Under the pieces are notes generated by a model, which saw only the letters and a program-made list of their open reading frames with translations, searched no databases and was not told the DNA's origin. A DNA stretch of 64,000 nt, taken from assembly GCA_039000515.1 (NCBI GenBank), contig JBCFYV010000489.1, forward strand, positions 1 to 64,000. The letters run 5' to 3'. The stretch is from Timema cristinae. Its lineage: Eukaryota; Arthropoda; Insecta; Phasmatodea; Timematidae. Shown here piece after piece: positions 1 through 11,500 of the stretch (position 1 is its first letter; the number at the start of each line of letters is the position of its first letter). A program made the translations under genes and the position numbers.

Positions 1-56
1 CACACACACACACACACAACACACACAAAACCACACACACACAAAACACACACTGT
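1..56. repeat. (CA)n microsatellite at window edge
   Basis: The first 56 bases are almost pure CA dinucleotide with a few AA interruptions. It is a simple-sequence repeat that probably continues beyond the left edge. Confidence 0.95.
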
Positions 57-264
57 GCCTAGCAGTCAATTCCTGTTAATTTCGTTTGCGTGGTTGGAAT
101 TAAGCGTCCTGCTTGGTCATGTTGTATGTTACAGTACTTGTGATTTTGTATTGTACTTTTCAGTACAGTATTTTTGAGTTTCCGGATCAAAATAGCATCC
201 TCAGAAACTCGTAGGAGAAAACATAATTTTTTTCAACTATTGAAATAATATTAGAAAATTTACA

Positions 265-1130
265 AAAACTTGCTAAAGGTGAAAGTGCAAAAACGTATCT
301 TGTGGGGACATCTACTAGAGTGATATAAAAAATAAAAAAGGACATCATACTGTAGTATTCATTAAAGCTGGACTCCGAAGAGGGATTATAAAAAGAAGAA
401 CATTACAAATGGCCAAAAAATCTGATTTATAAGATGCAATTCCACACAACGACAGAGCTAAAGTGAGCATATATCAGGTCCACTAATCTGCGAAAAGGCC
501 TTACAGTTTAATAAAAGATTAGGTGGACACTAGATTTTAGGCTAGTTTCGGATGGCCGAAGAATTTCAATTAATGGCATGGCATGAGGAAGTATATATTC
601 AAGGATAAATTTTATCTGTAGATGCTAACCCAGCACAGACATTTAAAGGTAACTTTCACGCCATGGTTAATGAAGAGGGGTACTCGAGGGAGGATATCTA
701 CAAGGCTGACAAAACTGGTTTCAACTCGCGTTCTCTATCACTAAAGTTTCTAACTAGCTTCACGCCGAGAAAACTTCCGCTCAAGGATTTAATAAAGTAA
801 GGAGAGAACAATTGCAATGGTGTGTGGCAATGCAAGTGGATCACACTCCTTGCAATTAATGATCACAGGAAAAAGCAAAAACTCTAGTTGCTTCGAAAAT
901 ATAACCATCCTGCCTGTCTATTACAAGTCACACAAGATTACCTGGGTGACTGCCACAATTTTCACGGATTGGTACATCAATGAAATCATACCAAGTCTTA
1001 AGAATTATCGAGAAAGGGAGGGAAAACCGGAAAAGTGCTCCTATTAATCGACAACGCCCCAAAGTATCCTCCTCTAAACACATTTAATGGGGTACTATTT
1101 TACATGATAAATAGTAAAAAAAAATAAAAA
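265..1130 (+). pseudogene. Tigger/jerky-like (pogo superfamily) transposase relic
   Basis: Translation in changing frames recovers the order of a Tigger/jerky transposase. Near 270-345 there is a helix-turn-helix-like stretch (LAKGESAKTYLVGTST). Near 475-520 the CENP-B/DDE linker motif ISGPLICEKALQFN follows. Near 660-720 comes EEGYSREDIYKADKTGFN, where the family has a DETG-type catalytic aspartate. An open segment at 817-1047 holds the family's cut-and-paste core (VCGNASG, IGKSK-like, TDWYINEIIPS). After a frame change LLLIDNAP carries the second catalytic aspartate at about 1040-1060. Stops and frameshifts break the frame several times, so it is dead. I saw no matching terminal inverted repeats around it. 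Family assignment rests on motif recognition by eye. Confidence 0.75.
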
Positions 1131-3082
1131 AAAAAATTTAGAATGGTTTACTTACGAAAATTATAGAAATTTGTAATTTTTTCGAAATTGGCCTTAAAAA
1201 TTGAGTTCAAAATGGGTCTCTGGGAGTATTTTCCCATGACAAATAGGAATACGTTTCTATTTTCACAAATTAAAAATAATCTTAGGGTGGTTTAAAATAA
1301 CTTATTTTTGAAATTTGAAATTTTTTGGAAATATATGAACAAATTATTTTAAAATCTATATATAAAGAGTGTTTGTGGTGATGAACAAGATTATGTGTTA
1401 TTTTTAATGAGGAAAACTTATCTAAGAGAAGATTACTTAATCCTATTTTTGAACATTTTCTTTGAAGCTATAATACACAATATAATAAAGTTTGTGTGAT
1501 TCTGTCTTCCATTTATTTGAGTTGTTTTTGCAATAAATGCTATTTGTCAATGCGTATGTTTGGGTATGTTAAATATAAGAATACGTCCATATTCTTATAT
1601 TAAACACATGCTAATATTGCTCAATGTTATAAACGGTTTTATTATCACAAGCCAGTATTCTCGTAATTTAAATCTTCAGGCTATAATATAAGAAAAAAAC
1701 TAAGCATTACTTTTTAATTAGTACATATGCAAAGTTGACACTATTGGTTTAGCTATCACAAGAGAATGAATACAGTATAGGGTGTCAGGCTCATAATACA
1801 TACAAAAAATAAAAATAAATGCTGAGGTGTACGTCTACCAGTTTTCCTAAGTGATTAAAAGAAATTTCATATATTTTTACTCCTTGGTTTGGGGCTACTC
1901 GCACTGGTGGTCCCGTGGATTAAAACGTCTGGCTTACAATATGTGTAAACTGTAAGGAAACATTACTAAGCTAACCTAAGTAAGTATGACCATAGAAAGT
2001 TTACGCTATACAGAGTCTCACTAATTGCAAATGCATAGTTTCAGCTTTTTATGTGTCTTGGTTTTGAATCCAACCAAACTGGTGGTCACATGGTTAAGGG
2101 CGTTTGCATCGTAACATAGTGTTAAAGTAACAGAAAATACGACATTGTTGAACACACCTTGAGGTTTTATCTAGATTTTATGTGTGTGTGTATGTATTAA
2201 ATATTATAATAAATAATAATATAAAATAATAATATGTAATAAATAAAACATAATTACATATATAAATATAATATAATAATATATTTAATTGTAATATATA
2301 AATAATATTAAACAATAAAACTATATTTTAATTTACTTTACTCATTAAACTAAGTTTAAATCTAATGGAACCAGTACTCAAATTTATCTCTTAACCAATA
2401 CTCAACTTCATCTATAAGTACAAACAATGGTTGTTGAACTAATTGTTTTGAAATGTAAATTATGTAAAAGGTGTTACTTTTTAGCATAAGCCCAGACTAT
2501 TTTCTAAATTATCCTATAGTTAAAAATGTGAACATCTTTTTGACAAGCCTACTCACCAACATGCTCATATTTGTTTCTTGAAACCAAGAGCTTTGACAGA
2601 AAATGTTTGACTGAGTGTTTTTAAAAGCTCTAATATTTAAATGGCTTATCGTTTGACCTTCAGATTACGAAATCAAACAAGAATTAAAATAAACAAAACT
2701 AAAACAATCTCTTCTACTTAATATGTTTCTTTTTTGTTTTGTTACTAAGAGCTTGCTAAATGTAATTATAAACTAATGACCTTAGTGAATCTTGACCCAA
2801 CCCTCATCTTTGACATTTATAATCACATTGAGCTTGGGCAGTTAGATATCATTTGGCATTCAGTGTAATTAAGGTTATTTTTAGTTGTTTATTTTTTTGA
2901 AATGATTTATATTTGTAAGAGAATTTAGTAAAAATATTTCTCTAGTTTTAAAAATCCCACATTTAGGCTAAAGATTTTAAATGTCTACTTCTACGCAAAG
3001 TAAATATTTCCTAATTTCTAATACAATGTATTAAATTGGTAAATAAACTATATCTAAGCAGTTAAAATATTTTCTATTTATT
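1131..3082. other. AT-rich non-coding stretch
   Basis: No gene seen. Positions 2180-2340 are TA/TAA-rich simple sequence. Two short stretches near 1913-1960 and 2076-2125 share CTGGTGGTC plus a following TTAA-type segment and vaguely resemble tRNA-like SINE heads, but they are too short and diverged to call. Confidence 0.6.
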
Positions 3083-3285
3083 TAGCACTCCACCTTACTT
3101 CCCGTTGGTTTACAGCCTACGTAAATGTACTAATTACGCTAATGTGGTAGGAATGAGTAAGGTTAAATTTAAAGTAAGAGTACCCACATTTGAGTAGAGG
3201 GAGAATAGAAAATCCTATAGGATAAATCAACCTTAATACAGCTAGGCGTGATTCAACCCCTAATTCCCCGTTATCGCAGTCTATT
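3083..3285 (-). mobile_element. SINE-B copy, diverged
   Basis: A reverse-strand copy of the SINE family best preserved at 4616-4874. Recognisable parts in plus-strand order are the tail (TAGCAC..CTTACTTCCCGTT), the middle block TAATTACGCTAATG..GTAGGAATGAG, the ACCCACATTTGAGTAGAGGGAGA block, and a decayed tRNA-like head ending near TTCCCCGTTATCGCAGTC. Confidence 0.75.
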
Positions 3286-3403
3286 TTATTGCGAAAGAAA
3301 TATGCTAAAGCTTAGAACTTGAGGGCACTGAAGCAAACTAAAATTAAAAGTACAATGAAACTGTCTCTTAATCTTCAGATTCTCTGTCTCAGTGTGGATT
3401 AAC

Positions 3404-3645
3404 TTAGCACGCGTCTTCTATCCCTTTGGGTTATACGCTTAAGTACTAATTACGCTAATGGGTTAAGAATTGGGAAAGTTGAATATAAAGAAAGTGAACT
3501 CGCATTTGCATGGAAGGAGAGTGAAACACAATTTAGGAAACCCCTCAGCCCCCAGTCATCCAAACTAGATTCGAGCCTTGATCTCCCCGTCCTCGGCAGT
3601 CTAGCTCAACATGAAACCAGCGCGTTAGTTAACTACGCCACCGAA
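3404..3645 (-). mobile_element. SINE-B copy, near full length
   Basis: A reverse-strand SINE. Its tail (TTAGCACGCGTCTT...GGGTTATACGC), middle block (ACTAATTACGCTAATGGGTTA) and tRNA-like head (CCCCGTCCTCGGCAGTCTAGC, ending AACTACGCCACCG) line up with the 4616-4874 copy. It lies about 120 bp from another copy in the same orientation. Confidence 0.85.
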
Positions 3646-4874
<1,229 letters not shown>

Positions 4875-5575
4875 TCTTGGTATAAAGTGAAGGACCGCGC
4901 TTCACTATACGTAAAACGGGTAGTGTTATTGTTTTTGTATATTCTCAGATTAATATTTCAAGAAAGAAGACGACAACAGCTAAAGCTAACAAACTAAATA
5001 ATAACATTGCTTGAATGAATTATGTTTTCTACCCTGACCCCTTTCCTCTTTTTCTCCTCCCCCCACCTACAACCCACCAACACAGATTTCATTCCTATCT
5101 GCTATAAACAGTACCCAAACCTTTGAATCTGTCAATTTTGCATTTGATTGAACTGATGAAGTAGGGTCGAACTCGGTGATCTTAGAGTAAAATTTCGCCT
5201 CAGGATTCGATGTTCGTGGATTCAATCTCAGCAGGGGTCGATGGACTTTTCTTGAGCATTAAAAACTGTTCTACAACTTCCTTCGTAGGGCAGTAAAGCC
5301 GTCGGTCCCATGTCGATAGTGACATGTAAAAGAACCTTGGAATTGTGTGAAAATACCTTTCCCAGCAAAATTAGTAGGTCTTTCACGCTCGCTTATAGAA
5401 ATTCAGTGTGGAAAGCAACGGGGAATCACCATACTTTCTTAACTACCCTAGTGCATGTGATTTCTACACAGATGGTGCAGGCAGCATTAACCAGCCGAAA
5501 GGCTGAGTGAATGCCCAGCTCCCTGATGCTCCCTGCTGCTGCCTGTTGACTGAAAGAAAAAGCTCTAGGGTTAGC

Positions 5576-5828
5576 TTCGGTAGCCGTATGGCTTAAGGTG
5601 TTACTAGTGTGTTAGACTAGAGTCTAGACTACAGATGAAAGGGATATCGGAGTTCGAATTCTGTTGGGTATACTATGGGTGGTTTTACAAAATTATTTTC
5701 CACTTGGCCTCCCGCAAACGGGGATACACTTCATATAAATTGAACCCTCCTCATTCCTAACTCACTAACTTAATTAATATATAATATGCGTATGACCTGA
5801 ACAAGTAGTGAGACGTGGTGCTAAAAAA
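5576..5828 (+). mobile_element. SINE-B copy, diverged
   Basis: A forward copy. The head (TCGGTAGCCGTATGGCTTAAGG ... GGAGTTCGAATTCT) retains a B-box-like core. The body GGTGGTTTTACAAAATTATTTTCCAC and the tail GCGTATGACCTGAACAAGT..AGACGTGGTGCTAA match the reference copy with many substitutions. No clear target duplication was found. Confidence 0.8.
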
Positions 5829-6474
5829 AGGGAAGGATTAGTAGGGAAGAGTTTAGATAAACTGTACCCCCATTTACATGGACAGACCAGGTGAGAGTGA
5901 CGCTTAGTCCGCATGACCACTGATAAGGATTAGCTATTTTTAAAATTGAGGCGTATGATACCTCAGGTCTACTTCCAGAATGTTCATTTTGATTCAAACT
6001 TCTAATTAAAACGTTTTAAAATTTGTATAAGTGTAAGTCAAGGCTTTTTGTATCACAGTTTGAGCGTCTAAAAAAAATAATTTAACAGTTTTCAAATCAT
6101 AGACACATTGTTCTTGATTAAGTTCAAACTTAATTCTTAAAGATGCTTTTTCCTTGCTGTCTGAACATAAAATTTAGTGTATGGATTGAGTTCAAGTACT
6201 TGTAAAATTTTTATAATCGAAATGTCTTTTTCATTTCTCATTAGAGTTTCATGTTTTATTTTCATTCTATAATAGTACTTTTCGTAAAGCCTTACAAGTA
6301 TGTTTGAATTATCTATTTATAGCCCTAAGGTTACTTTTATATTTCAATAAAATATCATTTTAAAAATAGTTATGGAATTCCATGATTTGCTCTCTCAAGA
6401 TTTAAATGACTACAAATGCTGATTGCAGTAACACTACACTACACTGCATCAAGAAACAAAGTTTTAGTTAACTA
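5829..6474. other. non-coding stretch
   Basis: AT-rich, no gene or element recognised. Confidence 0.5.
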
Positions 6475-6546
6475 TACATATATAGAAATAAAAAATGCAG
6501 TGGCGCACCCAAACCAGGACTAACTAAGTATTTGCTACCCCTCATA

Positions 6547-6562
6547 CCCCCCCCCCCCCCCC
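6547..6562. repeat. poly-C tract
   Basis: Sixteen consecutive C residues in otherwise AT-rich sequence. It is either a true homopolymer or a consensus artefact. Confidence 0.9.
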
Positions 6563-7624
6563 AAGACTCCTAATAATTTTAATAAAAACTTATAAATCAT
6601 ATTGAGTAGAACTAAAACAAAATTGAGGATGGGTCGAATACACCGGTGACATTTTAAAACCGGGAATCGACTTAAATTCAAAAATTATACTCTAAGCACA
6701 TTAAAAGTACACTTAAAATTCACAATTGGAAAAAGTACAGCCATGATAACAATTTAGAGAACATTATAAACAAGTTAAAGTAAGGAGTGGATATAAATTA
6801 AAGTTAAGACTTAGAAATATTGTTAAAAAAGTATATAAAAAGAGTTGATTTATGAATTCCTTAAGATAGTTGATGTAATCAATTGAAATTTTAAATCAAA
6901 ATGTATAATTAGGTTAATTATGGTGAGAAACTATTGTTAATTAAACATATAATGAATAATTCATCATCAAATTAGTTATATATAAAATACATGAAAAATA
7001 CGTTAAAATATTGTTGTAAAACTTACAGATAACAAAGTATGTTTGGGCAAAACAATGTTTAAGTTCAAGTAAATGAAAACACAAATTATGAAATTTAAGT
7101 TAAGAGTGTGGCTAGGACTTAGATACAACCCAAGATAAGCACCAGTAATATTATAAATAAGTAAAAAAGATTAATTTAAAAAATATTTAGAATGAAATTG
7201 AATTTCTTTAGATTAAAATATCAGGTTGAATTGTATTTAAATTATAAACATAGGGTCATATAAAAAAATAATAACATATATTAAAATAGCATCGTCAACA
7301 GTTAGTGAAAAAATATAAATGACAAGTCTAAAAATACATAAACAACAATTTAAAAATACAAAATTAACAACGAAAAATTAAAAAATAAAGTCCAAGTTTA
7401 CAATGGAGCCCATGTCGATGAATACTTAAATCCAAATTTAAAAAACACAGGTTTATTCACACCCAAAGTTATGACAACGGTAGTTAAAGTTATTGTTATG
7501 ACAAATGAAACAAAAATAATAATTATGTGATGGCTGGGTAGTAGATCTAAGTCAGTCTTGGTTATTTCCCGTTACTCCTGTTAGCAAAAAAACAGCGTCT
7601 ATAAGAAATCTGTTTTAGATGTTG

Positions 7625-7660
7625 CCGACATGTTTCGGTAATCTAGTACCATAATCATGG
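7625..7660 (-). ncRNA. hammerhead-ribozyme-like core, copy 1
   Basis: Read on the minus strand the order is ATGATTATGGTAC, a short loop, then a stem partner and CCGAAACATGTCGG. This matches the hammerhead layout CUGAUGA - stem II - GAAA, with the first box degraded. Stem II can form from GGTA and TACC. The flanking ACATGT is self-complementary, as expected for a short stem III. Activity is not implied. Confidence 0.35.
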
Positions 7661-7983
7661 TAAAGTCGTTGGGGTGTAACACGAAGTGTTGTTAACGACT
7701 GTGAGATTGAGAAGTTAAGAGGTTAACATCTGCAAAATAGGTTATAATGAAATAATTGAGAATTGTCATACAATGACTTCAGAATATACCATTTATGGTG
7801 AAATAATGTTTAAATTTGAAATAAAGTTTAAATTAGAGTTGACAAGTATAAAACTGATTTATAGGCTAACGAATATGAAACAAGTTTAAGTGAAGTAGAG
7901 ATTGTAGTCTAATATTCTAAGCCTTATCTATTTCCTTGAGTCCTTGTGCATTTCCAACATTGGAAAATCCTGGAATACTTTAT

Positions 7984-8023
7984 CCAACATGTTTCGACAC
8001 TTATAGTGTCATAATCAATGCAC
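7984..8023 (-). ncRNA. hammerhead-ribozyme-like core, copy 2
   Basis: On the minus strand, TTGATTATGACACT is followed by ATAAGTGTCGAAACATGTTGG. Stem II (GACACT with AGTGTC) is perfect and is followed directly by GAAA. The first core box differs from CUGAUGA at two positions, so this copy is probably inactive. It has the same orientation as the copy about 360 bp away. Confidence 0.35.
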
Positions 8024-9162
8024 ACTGTATACGAAATTAAAGAAGCATTAAGACAAAATAAGATATAAAGAGTTAGTTAATGAGAAAAATGGTTATACAA
8101 TCATGAAATCATAAAAAGAATAATAATTACTAAACAAACAAATTTACAAAAGTCGTTGTGAAAAACCCTATGTGTTGATACGACTGTGAAATGTTAACTG
8201 GCTTAAGGTGTGGTCCGAGAGAAAAATGTTTGTGAAAAAACAAAAGACTAATGATAAGCGAGCTAAACAAGGTAAAGATTTGAAGACCATTATAAATAGC
8301 TTGGGGTTGGGGAACCTACTATTAAATTTCATTTGGCGTGTTGAATGTTAGGGAAAAAAAGGATAGGAAAAAAATAGGTACGGGATGAAAGGGGGAAAAA
8401 CATGGAATAATTTCTCGACCCCCGGTCATTTGGGTCATTTTTACGATGGAGTTGAAGGGGGAAAAAATAAGGTTTAGTGTTTTTTTAATACTTTAGGTAG
8501 ATGTTTTAATGTGTTGCGAGAATTTAATTTAAACTTTGTAATTGTTTTGAGATTGATTTATTTTTTAAAAAAATTTTTGGGAGAAAAAAAAAAAAATCAG
8601 CTGTTTTTAAATTTTGTCCCTTTATGAGAAAATGAAGGTTTTTTATACACGGGTCATTGGTTTCAGTGTTGGTGTTTTTTAGATGTTTTACAAAATTTGT
8701 TTTGGGTTCTTTTTATTTGAAATAGAAATGTGCTCTTTATAGCGAATTTTGAATCTTTTCCCATCTCCATCTTGAAAATTACTTTTTGAACCCAAAATAG
8801 GTTTATAAATTCAATTTTATTATTTTTATTTTTTTTTTTTAATTTGCTGTTACAAGATTTTTCTTGTTTGTTTTTGCGGAAAAAGCAATGTTGGGGTTGT
8901 AATTTTGATAATATTGGTGTACGTAAGTTTCAGGACCAGTTAGTTGAATTTCATCCTTTTTGCTTTTGATTAGATTTTTGGGTTTTTTCATTATGATGGG
9001 GGGGAAAAGTTTTTGGTTTGTTTTTTATTTTTGTTTATTAGGATTTTGTAAATAGTTAAATTAGAATAACCCAAATTATTTGGGCCTTGTGGCAAATAAT
9101 TTGATAATTTTCAATTAAGTTTTATAGTTAGATTTGCTGAGTGGGATTTTTTGTCACAGATC

Positions 9163-9216
9163 CCGATTCCCCGTCCTCGGCAGTCTTGCTCAACATGAAA
9201 AGCGCGTTAGCCACAA
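9163..9216 (-). mobile_element. SINE-B head fragment
   Basis: The segment CCCCGTCCTCGGCAGTC, followed by TTGCTCAACATGAAAAGCGC and GTTAGCCAC, matches the reverse complement of the SINE-B tRNA-like head, as at 3585-3640. The rest of the element is not recognisable in this distorted block. Confidence 0.7.
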
Positions 9217-10394
9217 AGCGGATTAGTGTCTGTTAATAAAATAAAAAAAATTTTTTATACAAGAGAATAACAGACATAGCTGTTTTAAAAATTTTTATAA
9301 AAATTTTAATCTAAAATCATATGGTCAAAACGTATTTCCTTGAGTTCCCTGCTGGTATTTTTGGGTTTGGGCCCGCATAAAACCACAAAAGCCACTTTTT
9401 TATTTTTTTCTTTCAACATACGCATAAAAAAAAATTTTTTTTTGAAAATTTAAATTTTTAAAAATAGAAGGAATTTTATCAAAAATTAAAAAATAAAATT
9501 TCATGGCGTCACCCCTCAATCAGCCATACCGAATGGGGGTCTCTATCATTGGAGGAGATAGTGCTAGCTTTCAATAGAGGATGTCATGTATTCAGGCCAT
9601 AAACACTTCAGCAACTATCTATTTTCTATACCGGACCATACTTATTTTTTAAAGTAGCTTTCTTTTTTTTACGGGGCTAAATTTAATCTCGTTCCAACCC
9701 ACGCTTCACAAAAAAATTAGAAGCACCGGGCTCCGAACCCAAGAACTCGGGTCTGTGCTAGAAACTTGTCACAAGCCAAAAGGGGCCCATTGTTTATTAT
9801 TTTTTTAGATTTCCCGGGCAAAAAAACGAAACGACTCCTTTCAAATATAAACAAATTTTAAAAAAATGGTGCAATTTCAAGCTCCGAATCTTTGTATTTT
9901 TAATGAAAACTTGTTTTGTAGTTTGTTTTGTTTTAATAATTATTCATGTTTTAGGGGAATTAAAAAACAAGTAACAAAAAAATTTTAAGAACCAAACCTA
10001 ATTGGAAACCAATAATAACAGAACTTTAATTTTTTAGAAAAATGAAAACTTTAAAATTTGGGTTCGACTCCCTGTTGTTGAAAGGTTTGGGGAAGGTTTA
10101 AAATATTGTACAACTGTCAAAATTCGTTGCATGTTGTAAAAAATAAAGCTAGATGATTTTTGAAACGTCGTAACAATCCATTTGGTAATTATTTTGGGGT
10201 TATGGGATGACTTTATTGCAATAAAACAGAAAACCCCAAATTTCATTTTAAATAAAGACGCAGTGTAAATATTATTTCAAAAAAAGATGTCTAAATCTTT
10301 TTTTTATGTTAAACCACCCAATCATATGATGATCTGTTACATTTTCTTAATCCACAATCCCACTTAGTTTTTTAATTACATAAACCTTTTTGGG

Positions 10395-10560
10395 TTACCT
10401 TTTTTGTTAAGGTGTACTCTCACAATGGACAGCTGCCGATGGGGGGAGGTTGGGTTAAACCCCCGGGTTAGGGTTTTTGGGTGGTTTTTTAAATGGTTTT
10501 CCACTCTTTTTTTCCAAGCAAAAGTGAGCACACTTTTCACCCTTTGCCAGTTGCGTGTTA
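10395..10560 (+). mobile_element. SINE-B copy, corrupted
   Basis: GGGTGGTTTTTTAAATGG, TTTTCCACTCT and AAAGTGAGCACACTT follow the order of the SINE-B body (compare 4714-4770), preceded by a weak head with GGTTGGGTTAAACCC where the B box should be. Several C-rich positions are replaced by T runs, consistent with the consensus problems of the block. Confidence 0.5.
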
Positions 10561-11169
10561 GTAGATAACGCACTTGATTCTTTTTTCATACATTCATTTG
10601 AGTAGTGTTCTGGCCCTATGAAAAGGTCTGGATGGGTTGAGTTTGATCACGTGCCCCCCCCTCGTTTTTAATTGGCTTTTGGTTTCCCCCCCCCCTCCCC
10701 CTCCCCCGCCGCCTTTTCAGTGTTCCAAAAGGGTTTTTTTTCTTGCTAAATATGTTTTTTTTTTGTGTTAATTGTTTTTTTATTGTGCTAAGGGTTTTTT
10801 AGTATGGTCTTTGCTTTTTTTTTTTGTGCCTTTGGTTTTTTTATTTTTGGGTTGGAGTTTTTTAATTTATTTAGTGGGTGATTCACGGCCCGGCTTCCTC
10901 CCACGGCATCGCTAGTGAGGGTGGGATCATCTTTTTGCCGGACGCTTTACGAAAGTGTGACCCCCGAGCGTGACAGGTATCACGCCCGAAAGGCCCCTTT
11001 TTCATTTTATTTAACTCCCCCCCCCCTCCTTACATCCCCACGGCACATAATGAACTAAGCTAACTCCGCAAGATTCTTTTGGGACTGCCTTTCACTTCAG
11101 CCCCTCCCCCCACTCGTATACCCCTCTTTTTGTGAGGTCAGGGGGGGTCAGTCCCCCTCGTGGGGGTCG

Positions 11170-11500
11170 TCAAAGGCCCGGGGACGGTAACTCCTTCCCT
11201 CCCAACGCTTGAGCGGAAAGCTCTTGCTCACTTGGGGGCCCTTGGGCGGTAGGCTCTTGGTCTATTAAAGGGCCGGGTGGTAGCCTTTTGCTCTCTTGGG
11301 GGGGCTTGGATGGTAGGCCTTGCTTCAAAAAGGGCCCTTTTTGGGAAAGCTCTTGCTCTCTGAAACCCCTGGGACAGTAGCTCTTCCCCTCTTGAGGGCT
11401 CTGGGATGGTAACCCTTGCCTCTTGTAGTCCTTTTGGATGGTAAGCCCCTGCTCTCTTGAGGTATGTTGATGCTCTTGCTGTCGTAAGGCTCGGGGTCGT
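11170..11500 (-). repeat. ~33-bp minisatellite in a 128-codon open frame
   Basis: About nine units of roughly 30-33 bp, each containing a version of GGGATGGTAGCTCTTGCTCT, run in tandem. The minus strand stays open through them (11556 to 11170) and gives an 11-residue repeat rich in Gln, Pro, Glu and Gly, with recurring (R/K)QGLPS-like cores. The preceding 35 codons (FTEYDNFIKKLKIF...) are not repetitive. I do not recognise a family. It could be a coding repeat of a low-complexity protein, or a minisatellite whose period happens to be divisible by three. No start context or splice sites are convincing. Confidence 0.55.

Larger units (their letters stand above)
6590..8335 (-). repeat. A-rich repetitive region with two diverged units
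   Basis: On the plus strand this stretch is strongly A-rich and lacks ORFs. Two segments about 360 bp apart share the same order: an ACATGTTTCG core (7629 and 7987), a short hairpin, then an AAGTCGTT...ACGACTGTGA block (7672-7704 and 8151-8191). They look like two diverged tandem copies of one unit transcribed from the minus strand. Tandem repeats with a hammerhead-like core are typical of Penelope-like retroelement terminal repeats, but no reverse transcriptase was seen nearby, so the identity is open. Confidence 0.45.
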
